Origin: CAWFFV01 sp963814985
GTDB taxonomy: Bacteria > Chloroflexota > Ktedonobacteria > Ktedonobacterales > Ktedonobacteraceae
DNA length: 29,166 bases
Direction of reading: 5' to 3'
Assembly: GCA_963814985.1 (NCBI GenBank)
Contig: CAWFFV010000044.1
Location: 1 to 29,166, forward strand
Within the stretch, counting starts at the first letter, position 1, and every line of letters begins with the position of its first letter. The translations under genes were made by a program, and so were the position numbers. Of this stretch, positions 8,488-17,904 are shown one piece after another. Below the pieces are notes generated by a model. It made no database searches. It was not told where the DNA came from and saw nothing but the letters and a program-made list of their open reading frames with translations.

Positions 8488-8640
8488 AGCAAAGCGCTAA
8501 TCAAAAAACATGGCCAGATCGTTAAAAACTGTTACTGGTAATGTGCCCAGATCTTCTTGCGTTTGTCGCTCAAAATTCCTGGTTGCTATGACAGATTTTC
8601 TTAGCGGATGGTCTGGTTTTTTGATTAGCGTTCCATTTGC
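8488..8640. repeat. Small inverted-repeat (MITE-like) segment
   Basis: CGCTAATCAAAAAAC at about 8495-8509 recurs inverted as GTTTTTTGATTAGCG at about 8617-8631. The two enclose about 107 bp without coding capacity. This could be a miniature transposable element or the remains of an IS end. No target duplication was identified. Confidence 0.4.
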
Positions 8641-8894
8641 TTCTTTCTCTCACTTGACACTTTTCTGTATAACACAGTGACTAATTTTAAAATAGCGAAA
8701 ACAATGCAGATTGTGGACGACGGCGCAGCGGCGCAGATCGAAACAATCTGCGCGCACCGCGATAGCGTGCGCGTTGGCCTTGCCACCGACCCACATGAGC
8801 CAGGCGATGTTCCACAGCGACCCGCTCACGCAACTGGGCGCGTCCTTGTGGAGTCTGTTGACGCTCTGGCAATTCGATGAGCAGGGCTTCATCA

Positions 8895-8904
8895 GGGTGA
8901 ATGC
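8895..8904. repeat. 10-bp target site duplication, left copy
   Basis: GGGTGAATGC directly abuts the left end of the IS4-type element and is repeated exactly at 10254-10263. Removing one copy plus the element restores the IS1182 transposase reading (..SIHP/DEALLIELPER..). Confidence 0.9.
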
Positions 8905-10253
8905 CTCTCTCCCCGACAGAAAATTTGTTCTAGGAAGAAGGGGTAAAGAAAAAGCGGTAAAAGAAGGAAAAAGGAGAGAAAAGGCAAGTAAGCAAGAAGA
9001 GATCGTCCTCTCTGAAAACCAAAAAATCAATCAGGAGGACGATCATGAATGCATCCGACCTATTATTAGATCAATGGACCCAACAAGTCAAGGAGGTGTT
9101 TCCGAAGTTGCACCACTATCAACAAGAAACGTTGGCGTTCGTGGTCCAAGGGATCATCCAATCAGGAAACGCGGTGATGCAGAGGGTATCAGAAGCGGTA
9201 TGGGAATATACAGAGAGTGATACAAAAATGGTGAGTCATGAGCGACGTTTACAGCGATTTGTAGCAAATGACCGTGTTGATGTAAAAGTACACTGGAAGG
9301 ATTTTATCCAGAAAATATTGCCATACTGGGAGAATAAGCGAGTAACGTTTATTCTGGATATGACGCCATATACGCAAGAGGCAACAATTGTGTACTTAGG
9401 AATATTAGTGCAATCACGGATATTACCCGTAGCATGGTGCGTCATGCCACAGCAAGAACCTTGGGATGAGGGACAATGGGAGATCATTGATCGGCTGTTT
9501 GATCAGGCATCTTCGCATTTGAGCAGCGCTGAATGCACACTCTGGCCGATCGTGGACTCAGTTGCTTGAGGCTCATTCAACAGTGCAACAAGCTGGGATG
9601 GCATTACGTGCTCCGCATCAAAAATGAGGAGTGGTTTCGACGAGCATTTCGCCATTATTATCGAGATTGGGAACAAGGCAAGCAGATCGTGAAGAAAGAA
9701 GGTGATCAGTGGTACGGCAAGGTTTTGGTGTGGAAAGAGCATCAGTTTGAAATATGGTTGAATGCCTGCTGGGAACCAGGATACGAGAATGCATGGTTTT
9801 TACTCTCAGACCGGAAAGCATCGCACAAACGGGTAAGTGAGTATGCAAAGCGTATGAAAGTCGAAGCAACCTTCAGGATACAAAAGCCGAGGATGTCTGA
9901 TTGAGTGCAGCCGCTTTACGAATCGAGAACATCTCTCTCGATGGCTCTTCGCGGCGTTTCTCTCGATTTGGTGGATTGCCCATTTAGGATGCAGTTGTCT
10001 TCATCATGGGCATCGAGAGCAGGTGGATCAAAAAGATCGACGTGACAAAGGGATGTTGCGCATTGGCCGCTTGTGGCTCAAAGCGATTCTCAAGAAGGCC
10101 AATCGGGTCTGTGTCCGAAAATCTTCCGTCTGGTCAAGACAAGATTGACCAATTGCTTGCCTTTTTCGCGTCGAAATCAACGCCTGTGTTTCTCTATTTG
10201 CCCTTCAATGATTGTTTTACCAACATAGAACAAACTTTCTGTCGGGGAGAGAG
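8905..10253 (+). mobile_element. IS4-type insertion sequence, copy 1 (1349 bp)
   Basis: The ends are inverted repeats beginning CTCTCTCCCCGACAG at 8905 and ending CTGTCGGGGAGAGAG at 10253, followed inward by (A)AATTTGTTCTA and its complement. The element is bordered by an exact 10-bp duplication, a size usual for IS4-group elements. It sits inside an IS1182-type transposase, so it arrived later. A second copy lies inverted at about 14617-15982. Confidence 0.9.
9045..10148 (+). pseudogene. IS4-type DDE transposase, copy 1, frameshifted
   Basis: AGGAGG before the ATG at 9045 supports the start. The catalytic residues are recognisable: first Asp in VTFILDMTPYTQEA, second Asp in LADRGLSCLRLIQQC, and the YREK signature in YAKRMKVEATFQDTK after correction. 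That gives Y-x2-R-x3-E-x6-K, the diagnostic motif of the IS4 family. Single-base losses at about 9543 (CACTCTGG against GCTTCTGG in copy 2), about 9873 (CCTTCAGG against CCTTTCAGG in copy 2) and about 9886 break the frame. The C-terminus continues to about 10148 (GCLIECSRFTNREHLSRWLF). It is inactive unless the indels are sequencing errors. Confidence 0.85.
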
Positions 10254-10263
10254 GGGTGAATGC
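10254..10263. repeat. 10-bp target site duplication, right copy
   Basis: GGGTGAATGC is identical to 8895-8904 and directly follows the right inverted repeat of the IS4-type element. Confidence 0.9.
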
Positions 10264-11655
10264 TGACGCTGCGTCCTTTGGCGCTGGTGGTGCATTGGGC
10301 TTTCAAGGGAACATTGGGAGCAGATATCTTTGGGAAAGTGCACCACGCCGCCAGGCACAAAGGGCATTCTTGCTCGGCAGGACAGCGAATGTGTGCAGGT
10401 CCCAATCGAGGGTAAACACCTGTTTGTGAAAAGCGTTTGCCCTCGCGCACCGGCCAGGCTTTGCAATAGACCTCCAGCTCATCACCGCGCTCGCGTACCA
10501 GATGGCTACTCAAATAGGCCCGATCGATGTGGAGTTCTTTGAGACAGACTTCCTGCTGCTCCAGATCCGCGCTGATGTCTTTGGTCACGCTCGCTTCTGG
10601 CACATTGGCAGGCGTAATGCCCACCGCACGAATGAGACCCGTATACAGGTCGTGAAGCACATGGTGCTTGTATCCATCCACCCGCACACTTCGGCTCTTA
10701 CGTCCATGACGCATCTCGGCGTCTTCAACACTGATACGCCGATCTTTGGCCACGCCTTTGATCAGGCTGGCTTCGCCGTCCTCATTTGTCTCTATATCTT
10801 GCGCTTCGATCTGCTGTGCAACCGAAAGCGATGGCTGAGCCAGATCCGCCTCTTCCTGTGGCAGGGTCTGCACCCAGGTTTCCACCGCTTGTAACACGCT
10901 CAAGACCAGGCCCAGTGCTTCTTCTCGCGCTGGCCTGCTGGTCCCAATCCCGGTCCAGTGCCGCCTTCAAGCTTGTCGCATACACCAGTTCGGCCCCTGC
11001 CTCGTTGGCCACCTCGACCAGATCCCGCCCCTGCTGGTCGGCCACCACACGCATGACCTTTTTGAGCGCGTGGCCCACAAGATTGTACGTATCCTCGACA
11101 CGACCGGCTCCCCACAAGGGGCTGCTATCCAGAGCAGCGCGTAAGGCTTGTGGTCCGAATGCTTGGCTTTGGTTCGCGATCTCGATGGTTCGTTCGATGA
11201 GCCGTCGATCCATTTGTGCCTCAATGAGCCGCTGGCGAAAGGCGACCAGAGTCCCTTTGCTGAATGGAGCGCGTTCGCAATCCAGACAATCGAGCACCAA
11301 TTGCCATCGCCGGTCCATCACCATCGCTTCAATGGCCTCATCATCGGAGACGCCAGTGTACGCTTCGAGAATGAGCGCCAAGGCCAGTAGCGCCGGAGCG
11401 ACGGGTGGGTGTCCTCGCTCTGCCGTTCGGTACAGGCTGGCCAATTCCTGTTGAAACGCTTCATCCAGCAATTTATGTCGGTGATGGCGCAAAAACACAA
11501 ACAATTTGGCTTTCCGTATCCGTTTGACGATCTGTTCCTCTTGCCTTGAAAGTTCCACTGGTGGTTGCCAAAGCGATGGTTGCATGCTCTTTTTCCTCAT
11601 CTGTCCATTTTTCCTGAGCTAACCATGCTTTGCTTGTTGTGTCAATCTCTTTCCT

Positions 11656-12958
11656 TCAGATCGGCACGCTCGCTGTCTTCTCTCCGCCGTGAACCAGAAG
11701 AAAGGCAGGGTCACTTTGCAGACGAGTTGCGTTTCCTTGCTCATCCGGCTTCTCAAAATGGACCTCTGTATCCTCATCATCGGCCCGGTAGAAGCTCGTC
11801 TCGCTTAGAGGCACAAGTACATATTTGGACCATCCCTCAAGGTAGAGTGTCCCCTCTTCCTCTTTCGCCTCTACCGTTCCATACACACTGCTGTAGGTTC
11901 CGATCACTTTTCTCATCATCTCTGGACTGCATGAAACAGGGGTACGAAGAGGCGATGGAAGATCAAGAACAAGGTGGCTAATCTGACGAGCAAGTTCGCC
12001 TGAGTCAAATCCCTCTCGATTGGAGAGAATGATGATGGTTATGCCATCTTCAAGAAAGCGCCCAAAAAAGCTTGAGAAGCCGGGAACTCCGCCTGCATGG
12101 CAAATAAAAGGGTGATGACGGTAGTGCCCAATTCCCCATCCAAGACCATAGTTCTCTGTGTCTCCAGTTGCCAGTTGGACTGGTGTACACATCCGATGCT
12201 GTGTCTGACGATCGAGCAGACGCTCCTCGCGGAGTGCAGCATCCCAAAGGAGCAGATCTTCCAGGGTCGATACCTAATCCTCCTGCGGCATGCTTCGCCG
12301 CTGCGGTGAGAAAACGGGCGTGTTGATATCCCTGTTCCGTGTGTGTATAGCCACTCGCACGAAACAGAATAATGGGTTCAGGACTCAGATAGTACGAATG
12401 CGTCATGCCCAAGGGGTCAAAGATGAGTTGTTGTATCACCTCTGCATAGCTCATGTCTAAGAGTTTCTCCAGGATGTGCCCAAGCAGCACGTAGCCTGAA
12501 TTGCTGTAGCTATACCTGGTGCCCGGCACAAAGTCGAAAGGAAGATCTTTGAAGAGGGCAATGATTTCATCAGCAGAGTTTTTGACGTGTGCATGCTTGT
12601 CCCAAAACTCTGGCTGGGTAACAAAGTTGGGAATACCAGACGTATGGGTGAGAAGATGCCTAGCGTCACGGTATGGTGAGAGCGTGGGGTAATCGGGCAG
12701 GTACTGCTGGATCGGATGGTCAAGACCCAGTTTTCCCTGCTTCTCTAGAAGCATGATCGCGGTTGCTGTAAAGGGCTTGGTGAGCGATCCCAGTCCAAAG
12801 ACCGTGTGGGGTGTTACCGGTTGTTCCCATTCGAGATTGGCTAGCCCATATCCTTGGCAGTGAACAATGGAGTTCTCTTTGAGAAGAGCAACTGCGACTC
12901 CCGGTTCATGTGAGCCTATGGAGGTATGGAGAAGTGCGTCACTTTTAGTGCGGATCAT
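11656..12958 (-). pseudogene. Serine hydrolase, class C beta-lactamase/PBP4* family, one frameshift
   Basis: This family hydrolyses peptides, esters or beta-lactams with a serine nucleophile. From the ATG at 12958 (AGAGGA upstream), the SxxK motif is S58-L-T-K61 in GLGSLTKPF. The YxN motif is Y151-S-N153 in YSYSNSGYVLLG. The third motif is in CHAGGVPGFSSFFG. Reading switches frame at about 12270, where HAAGGL must join STLEDLLLWDAALREERLL. The cause is one extra G in GGATTAGGTATCG. A lipocalin-like C-terminal extension (GTYSSVYGTVEAKEEEGTLYLEG) follows, as in many such hydrolases. No signal peptide is obvious, so it is probably cytoplasmic. Reconstructed length is about 433 aa. The IS1182-type element ends immediately downstream. 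Confidence 0.8.
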
Positions 12959-13195
12959 CCGTTCCTCTTTTCCTCTGAGCGATTGATAACAGCAACTCAA
13001 ATCTAATGAAGAGCTTACAGCCCTCAGAAACAGGAGAAGAGTTTCTGAGGATATTATGCGGATGAGTATAGCAGCACAGGCTGATGCACACATTGGCCTT
13101 TTGCACGGTTTATTTATAGACACAACGGGTGTAAATGAATCAGAAGCAGTGTTCTCCCATCTCTCCCCCATAACGGCAGAACTTATCATTTCTTT

Positions 13196-13871
13196 TTAAT
13201 TTCTCGACCGGTTCTCTAGGATCGAGGTTGCCTCATGACGCGTATACTCGCGGGGACCGAGTAGATCACGTACCTGATATCCGCTGAAGCTGGGTGCTGT
13301 TAGGTACTCGGCGGCAATCGCAGCAATATCGGAGGCTGCAATCATTGGTATCGGAAGATCAGCATGCACAGCGCCTGCATTGATTCCCGCTTGCTTGATG
13401 AGTGGAACAGTGCGAAGGAAGTTCGTCATATGAAAGCATGAACGCAGTGCAACTACCGAGATCCATCAATTCACCTTAGCGATTCCTCCATCCCGGTGAG
13501 TGCTGCAACAGATCCAGAGTGCATTCCAGCACCCTGAGCGCTCAGGGCGACAACTCGCTCTACACCGCTCATCTTAACAGCCTGAACTAGATTGGCAATC
13601 ATACGAGCCTGGTCAGCCAAGCAATCGGGGGCATTGGGAGGCAACCCAGGTAGCATGGCAAAACCGCATCAACTCCACGGAAGGTTTTGGTAAGAAAAGG
13701 TTCTGTCGTCAAAACTTCCGACGTATGCCTCAGCTCCTTTTGCCGAGAGCAGTGCAAGGTTTTCGGTGTTTCTCGCGACAGTGCGAACGCCAATCCCATT
13801 TTCAATAGGCGCTCAGTCAATATCCTCCCGATCTTGCCAGTGGCACCCGTGACGGTGACGAATGATTTCAA
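13196..13871 (-). pseudogene. NmrA-like NAD(P)-binding protein, frameshifted and truncated
   Basis: The Rossmann motif GATGKIG near the N-terminus, then FRGVDAVL, ERVVALSAQGAG and ASDIAAIAAEYL, mark an atypical short-chain dehydrogenase of the NmrA/NAD(P)H-binding family. A TTG start at 13871 is preferred because AGGAG lies 7 nt upstream. At least two frame changes (near 13650 and 13440) join the three pieces. The reading ends at HEATSILENRSRN, about 70 residues before the usual family C-terminus. It is a relic with no predictable substrate. Confidence 0.7.
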
Positions 13872-14110
13872 TGGAGCGCTCCTAATACTCAAACTTTCGA
13901 GTCGTCAAGTGATTCAATCCCCTAGAAGGGGATGGGTGTCCAGAAAGGCATTTCTATGAACCCATGCAAGGCTTGCTGCCTGTGGAGAGTATAGCGGCCA
14001 GAGCTCGTGAAAGGACAGGGCATCTCTGATCAGTTTCCTGATCATCCCGGCTGTATCTGCGGCGATGGCAAGGGCAAACGGGTCGAATTTCCCATCTGAT
14101 TGCCTCTGCA
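13872..14110. other. Non-coding region with a short hairpin
   Basis: No supported gene is present. A perfect short inverted repeat, ATCCCC-TAGAA-GGGGAT at 13917-13933, lies just upstream of the NmrA-like relic. It occurs once and is not part of an array. Confidence 0.4.
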
Positions 14111-14222
14111 CTCCCCCAATTTCCCCCTGTGGGGGCATCCGCCGTTTTGTCGCCCTTATTGCAGGGCAAATTTCGGGCTCGGTATCCGTCTACTTCTCCC
14201 CTGTGGGGGAAGTTGGGGGGAG
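14111..14222. repeat. Short REP/MITE-like inverted-repeat element
   Basis: The left arm at 14111-14139 (starts CTCCCCCAATTTCCCCC) and right arm at 14193-14222 (ends AAGTTGGGGGGAG) are imperfect inverted copies over about 28 bp. Each arm holds its own CCCCTGTGGGG-type mini-hairpin. The 112-bp unit has no coding capacity and looks like a non-autonomous palindromic element. Confidence 0.55.
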
Positions 14223-14483
14223 CACGCCAAGCGGTCAAGATGCAATCAATGTCAACCCAAAGAGGGTAACCTCGACTCTTCCAACACTAGCTGCACCCCC
14301 TGTGCGGTTTTTACTTCCATGCTGCATTCAGGCGTTACGAACACCTATCAGTAGCCTTACATAGCCTAGAAGATGGCGCGGTTATTAGGGGAGATAAAAG
14401 TTCGTTCCTGATTTTTCCTCACCCGTTCCTGTGCTTTTTGCCAATGATCGGTCATGGCCTTTCTCCTTCGTGAAGATGCTCGC
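14223..14483. other. Mostly non-coding; possible tiny minus-strand ORF
   Basis: A 29-codon ORF reads leftward from 14455 to 14366 (MTDHWQKAQERVRKNQER..), with GGAGAAAGGCC before its ATG. It begins just past the end of the interrupted gene listed next, with an 11-codon ORF bridging the two through ATGA overlaps. It is too short to assign. No other structure was seen. Confidence 0.25.
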
Positions 14484-14616
14484 TCATTCCCAGGAGAACC
14501 TCAGATGCCCGAAAACCACAATATTAAGAAAGATCGTCTCCCGGTGGGGGACTTTTTCATTCAAGTCTTCCGTTACGCAGTCACCCCCCGAAGCAATCAA
14601 GCTGCCCCTGGATCTC

Positions 14617-15982
14617 CCTCTCTCCCCAACCGAAAGTTTGTCTATATTATAAAGCAGCCATTGAAGGCAAACAGAGAAACACAGGCGTCGTTTCGACGCG
14701 AAGAGGAGGCATCGGTTAATTGTCTCTTGACGAGACTGAAAGGATTTTTGGGACAAAGAGCCCGATTAGCCTTCTTGAGGATCGCTTTCAGCCACAAGCG
14801 GCCAAAAGTCGCGCAACATCCCTTTGTCACGTCGATCTTTTCGATCCGACCTGCTCTCGATGGCCCATGATGAAGACAATGGATCCTAAAAATGGGGCAA
14901 TCCACGATGAAGACGAAGATACACTGGAGAAGCCATCGAGAAAGATGTTCTCGATTTGTAAAGCGATGGACTCAATCAGATATATTCGACCCTTTGTATC
15001 CTGAAAGGTTGCTTCAACTTTCATACGCTTTGCATACTCACTCACCTGTTTATGCGATGCTTTTCGATCTAGAGAGTAAAACCAGACCTGCTCGTATCCT
15101 GATTCCCAACACGCACTGAGCCATGTTCAAACTGATGCTCTTCCACACCAAGACCTTGCCGTACCAGTGATCACCTTCTTTCTTGACGATCTGCTTTGCC
15201 TGTTCCCAATCTCGATAGTAATGGCGAAATGCTCGTCGAAACCACTCCTCATTCTTGATGCGAGAGCACCGTAATGCCATCCGAGCTTGTTGCAGTGGTG
15301 AATGAGCCTCAAGCAACTGAGCCCACGATCGGCCAGAAGCGTGGATTCAGGCACCGCTCGAAATACGAAGATGCCTGATCAAAACAGCCGATCAATGATC
15401 TCCCATCGTCCTTCATCCCACTGTCGAGGCAAGGCATGACACACCGATGACATCGGTAGATACGCAGTGATATGCACACAATTTCCTAGATAGACATGAT
15501 TGTTGCCTCTTGCGTATAGGGAGTCATATCCAGGATAAATGTTACTCGTTTATTCTGCCAGTATGGTAATATCTTCTGAATAAAATCCTTCCAGTGTACT
15601 TCTACATCAATACGGTCATTTGCTACAAATCTCTGCAAACGTCGCTCGTGACTCACCATTTTGGTGTCACTATCTGTATATTCCCATACTGCTTCTGATA
15701 CTCTCTGCATCACCGCGTTTCCTGATTGGATGATCCCTTGGACCACGAACGCTAATGTTTCTTGCTGATAGCGGTGCAGCTTCGGAAACACCTCCTTGAC
15801 TTGTTGGGTCCATTGGTCTAATAATAGGTCGGATGCATTCATGATCGTCCTCCTGATTGATTTTTGGCTTTTCAGAGGGGACGATCTCTTCGTGTTTCCT
15901 TGCCTTTTCTCTCCTTTTTCCTTCTTTTACTGCTTTTTCTTTACCCTTTCTTCCTGGAACAAATTTTCTGTCGGGGAGAGAG
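14617..15982 (-). mobile_element. IS4-type insertion sequence, copy 2 (inverted)
   Basis: The ends are CTCTCTCCCCAACCG at 14618 and CTGTCGGGGAGAGAG at 15982, matching copy 1 apart from two changes in the left repeat. The flanks are CCTGGATCTC (14607-14616) and CCTGGATTTC (15983-15992). This is a 10-bp duplication with one mismatch and one extra C at the left edge. Degraded ends and flanks suggest an older insertion than copy 1. Confidence 0.85.
14650..15842 (-). pseudogene. IS4-type DDE transposase, copy 2, decayed
   Basis: The start at 15842 (MNASDLLLDQWTQQVKEVFPKLHRY) and the first Asp (VTFILDMTPYTQEA) match copy 1. The frame then stops at about 15486 (ATIMSI). Later pieces occur in other frames: STLLADRGLSCLRLIHHCNK, EEWFRRAFRHYYRDWEQ, and YAKRMKVEATFQDTKGR with the YREK signature. 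The C-terminus ends SLFAFNGCFII. Several indels separate the pieces. Comparing the two copies shows which base runs changed. Confidence 0.85.
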
Positions 15983-16256
15983 CCTGGATTTCGCCCAAAG
16001 TGACTCAGGAGGCGTAGTGTCAACTGTTGCCTCAAACCATCGATAGGGATAGACAACAACTGTTTCTGCCGCCTTTATTCGGTCCAGCTTGCTCAGCGTT
16101 CCTTCCATATTCTGAGAAGCGATCGAATCAGGTGCTATCTGGCAAGCACATATGGGTTGGAACGTGCGCCGACCGGATCAACAGGAGCCCCACCACTTTG
16201 CGTGTTCGCTCATTTGCGAACGGGCCTGGGCCCAATACCGTTCAAATAAGAAGAAC

Positions 16257-16264
16257 GATTTTTT
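16257..16264. repeat. 8-bp target site duplication, left copy
   Basis: GATTTTTT directly precedes the IS256-type element and is repeated exactly at 17768-17775. Confidence 0.85.
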
Positions 16265-17767
16265 GATATTGTATCCTTCTCTAAGGGTCGGGTAGGGGAA
16301 AAGCTCAAAAGAAGACCGAAGAGAGCTCAAGTGGTACAGTAGGTTCGTAACAAAAAAATCTACGCCACAAGGAGCTTTCAACACGTATGAGTATAACAGT
16401 TTCCATCGATCATCTCCAGGGGAAAGAACGCAAAGAGATCATCGAAATAGTACAACAACAAGCCAAAAGAGCCGCATTGGAAGCGATTCATCCCGTATTC
16501 ACGGAATTTCTGGAAGCAGAAGTGGAAATCAAGCTAGGAAGAAAGAAAGGCGTGAATCGTCAAATCAGCAGCCAGAAAAGAGAGATCGATTGGAAGTGCG
16601 GATATTGCGGATGTCAGGATCCCAATCAGTTTACGCGCGACGGGCATTATAAAAGAAATTTGGAGACAGGATGGGGCCATATTCAAGACCTACGAGTCCC
16701 GATGCTTGAGTGTCAGAACTGCCATCATGATGTGTTTTGTACCTTTCGTATTCTCGAAAAATACCAGCGATTTTGGCTCGACTTGGATCAAGATGTCCTT
16801 TTTAGCAGTGGCGTGGGTCAGAGTTTGCGTGTGATCAGTGAGCGATGGAGTGAGCAGATCGAAGGGAATGTGGGACTGCGAACGATCAATGAGCGAATAA
16901 ACCAGATAGAACCACTGATCCGGCAAATGCAGGAGACGCCTTTTTCCACATCTCCCACCGTGGTTCAACTGGATGGAATTGGGTCACGATGCAGAGCCAA
17001 GGAGAGAAAATCAAGCAAGACACGCGAAAGAGGAAAAGAAAGCAGCGAACCGGCAAAAAGATCGTGATCCTGGTCGCATGAGGGTTCTGGGAAGATGGCA
17101 CTCGTGAAATCCTCGATTGGCAGATTGTTCCCAGTGAAGAGCATACTTATTGGGAAGTTTTGTTGAATCGTCTCTGGAATTGTCAAGTGCAACCCGAAAA
17201 GGGACTTCGGATGATCGTGCGTGATGGCTGTGGAGGGTTAGAAGAAGCAGTTACTCTCGTTTATGGGAAGAGTGTGTTGGATCAACGATGTGTTTTCCAC
17301 AAACTGAAGAATGTCGGGGACAAAGTTCGCAGTGAACTCAAAGGAGAGGAGAAGCGTGAAAAGAGAAAACAGATGATGAATCAAGCAAAAATGATCTATC
17401 AGGCCCCAAGCGCGTTGCAGGCCAAACAACAGCTTCTGGAGTGGAGCAAGCAATGGCGTGAATATGCACCAAAGCAGTTGCAACGCTAGAGCGGGATTTT
17501 GAGCAAACAGTAGTCTATTACGAGCTTGATACTGTCACCCGTGAATGGATACGCACCACGTCGTCTACTTGAACGCACCAATCGAGAACTGCGGCGGAAA
17601 TTTCGTCAGGTTGTTACCTTCGGAAGTCAGATTGGCACGGAGGCCGCTGTGTATCTCCAAGTCCAACGACTCCACGCTCGATGGACCAATGCATCTCTGG
17701 TGGCAGGTTTCTCATGATCTCATTTTTGCGCTTGGAAACATCAACCCTTAGAGAAGGATACAATATC
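16265..17767 (+). mobile_element. IS256/MULE-type insertion sequence (1503 bp)
   Basis: Perfect 24-bp terminal inverted repeats lie at 16265-16288 (starting GATATTGTATCC) and 17744-17767 (ending GGATACAATATC). The exact 8-bp GATTTTTT duplication is the size expected for IS256-group transposition. The element landed in the left end of the second IS4-type element. Confidence 0.9.
16387..17757 (+). pseudogene. IS256/MULE-type transposase, several lesions
   Basis: The N-terminal part is 226 aa and carries a zinc-ribbon-like CGYCGC..CQNC set. The first catalytic Asp is in VVQLDGIG, where the frame breaks at about 16978. Reading continues in another frame through an in-frame TGA at about 17078 (VA-stop-GFWEDGTREILDW) to the second Asp in MIVRDGCGGLEEAV, followed by RCVFHKLKNV. 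Further breaks at about 17488 and 17570 precede the Glu-bearing LLERTNRELRRKFRQ. The D-D-E order and the CxxH helix are typical of Mutator-like/IS256 transposases. ISLre2-like families are an alternative name. It is not functional as written. Confidence 0.75.
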
Positions 17768-17775
17768 GATTTTTT
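17768..17775. repeat. 8-bp target site duplication, right copy
   Basis: GATTTTTT is identical to 16257-16264 and directly follows the right inverted repeat of the IS256-type element. Confidence 0.85.
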
Positions 17776-17904
17776 GAGAGGGCTTGAGAGGGAGGGGGCG
17801 ACGGTAACGGAGAGATTGAGGAAGCAACACAATGACCTGGGAGAAGAGCTTCTCAAGCTTGGGAACTCGTCGATGTTCAGGGCGTCGGGCAGGAAACTGG
17901 AACA

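Larger units (their letters stand above)
8687..11600 (-). pseudogene. IS1182-type transposase, interrupted and frameshifted
   Basis: The DDE transposase starts at 11600 (MRKKSMQPSLWQPPVELS) and runs to about 10900 in one frame. It then changes frame near 10890-10910 and continues (SVLQAVETWVQTLPQEEADLAQ ... VCLKELHIDRAYLSSHLV ... EVYCKAWPVREGKRFSQ) to 10264. There an IS4-type element is inserted. The C-terminal end resumes at 8904 and stops near 8687 (LPERQQTPQGRAQLRERV..VEHRLAHVGRWQG). Motifs such as LDSSPLWGAGRVEDT and HIDRAYL are typical of IS1182 transposases. The element ends are not well defined. A shared TTGACAC near 8655 and 11637 may mark them. Both the insertion and the frameshift inactivate it. 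Confidence 0.8.
14484..16108 (-). pseudogene. Small hypothetical gene split by the second IS4-type copy
   Basis: Removing the IS4-type element and one copy of the 10-bp target sequence joins 16108-15983 to 14606-14484 in a single open frame of about 82 codons. It reads MEGTLSKLDRIKAAETVVVYPYRWF, then PPESLWAKSR at the junction, then GSLIASGGDCVTEDL and GHLRFSWE. The in-frame junction is good evidence that this was one gene. I do not recognise the family. The start could lie further upstream, since IAPDSIASQN precedes the ATG in frame. Confidence 0.55.

Noticed and set aside
8855..9000. Purine-rich tract upstream of the IS4-type transposase as a special regulatory element
   Set aside because: The same tract is present in copy 2 at the corresponding place, so it is simply the IS leader.
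10786..11454. 222-codon plus-strand open frame
   Set aside because: It lies opposite the IS1182-type transposase. Its composition mirrors the antisense of that gene, and it has no recognisable domain.
13196..13871. The NmrA-like relics at 13196-13871 and 8140-8421 as two halves of one gene
   Set aside because: The end of the first and the start of the second overlap in family coordinates and differ in sequence, so they are not complementary halves.
13911..13933. CRISPR-repeat-like string (GATTCAATCCCC..AAGGGGAT)
   Set aside because: It resembles the shape of some CRISPR repeats but occurs only once, with no spaced copies in the window.
13954..14238. 94-codon minus-strand frame with PPNFPHRGE-like text
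   Set aside because: It is produced by translating the palindromic element at 14111-14222. There is no ribosome site or family.
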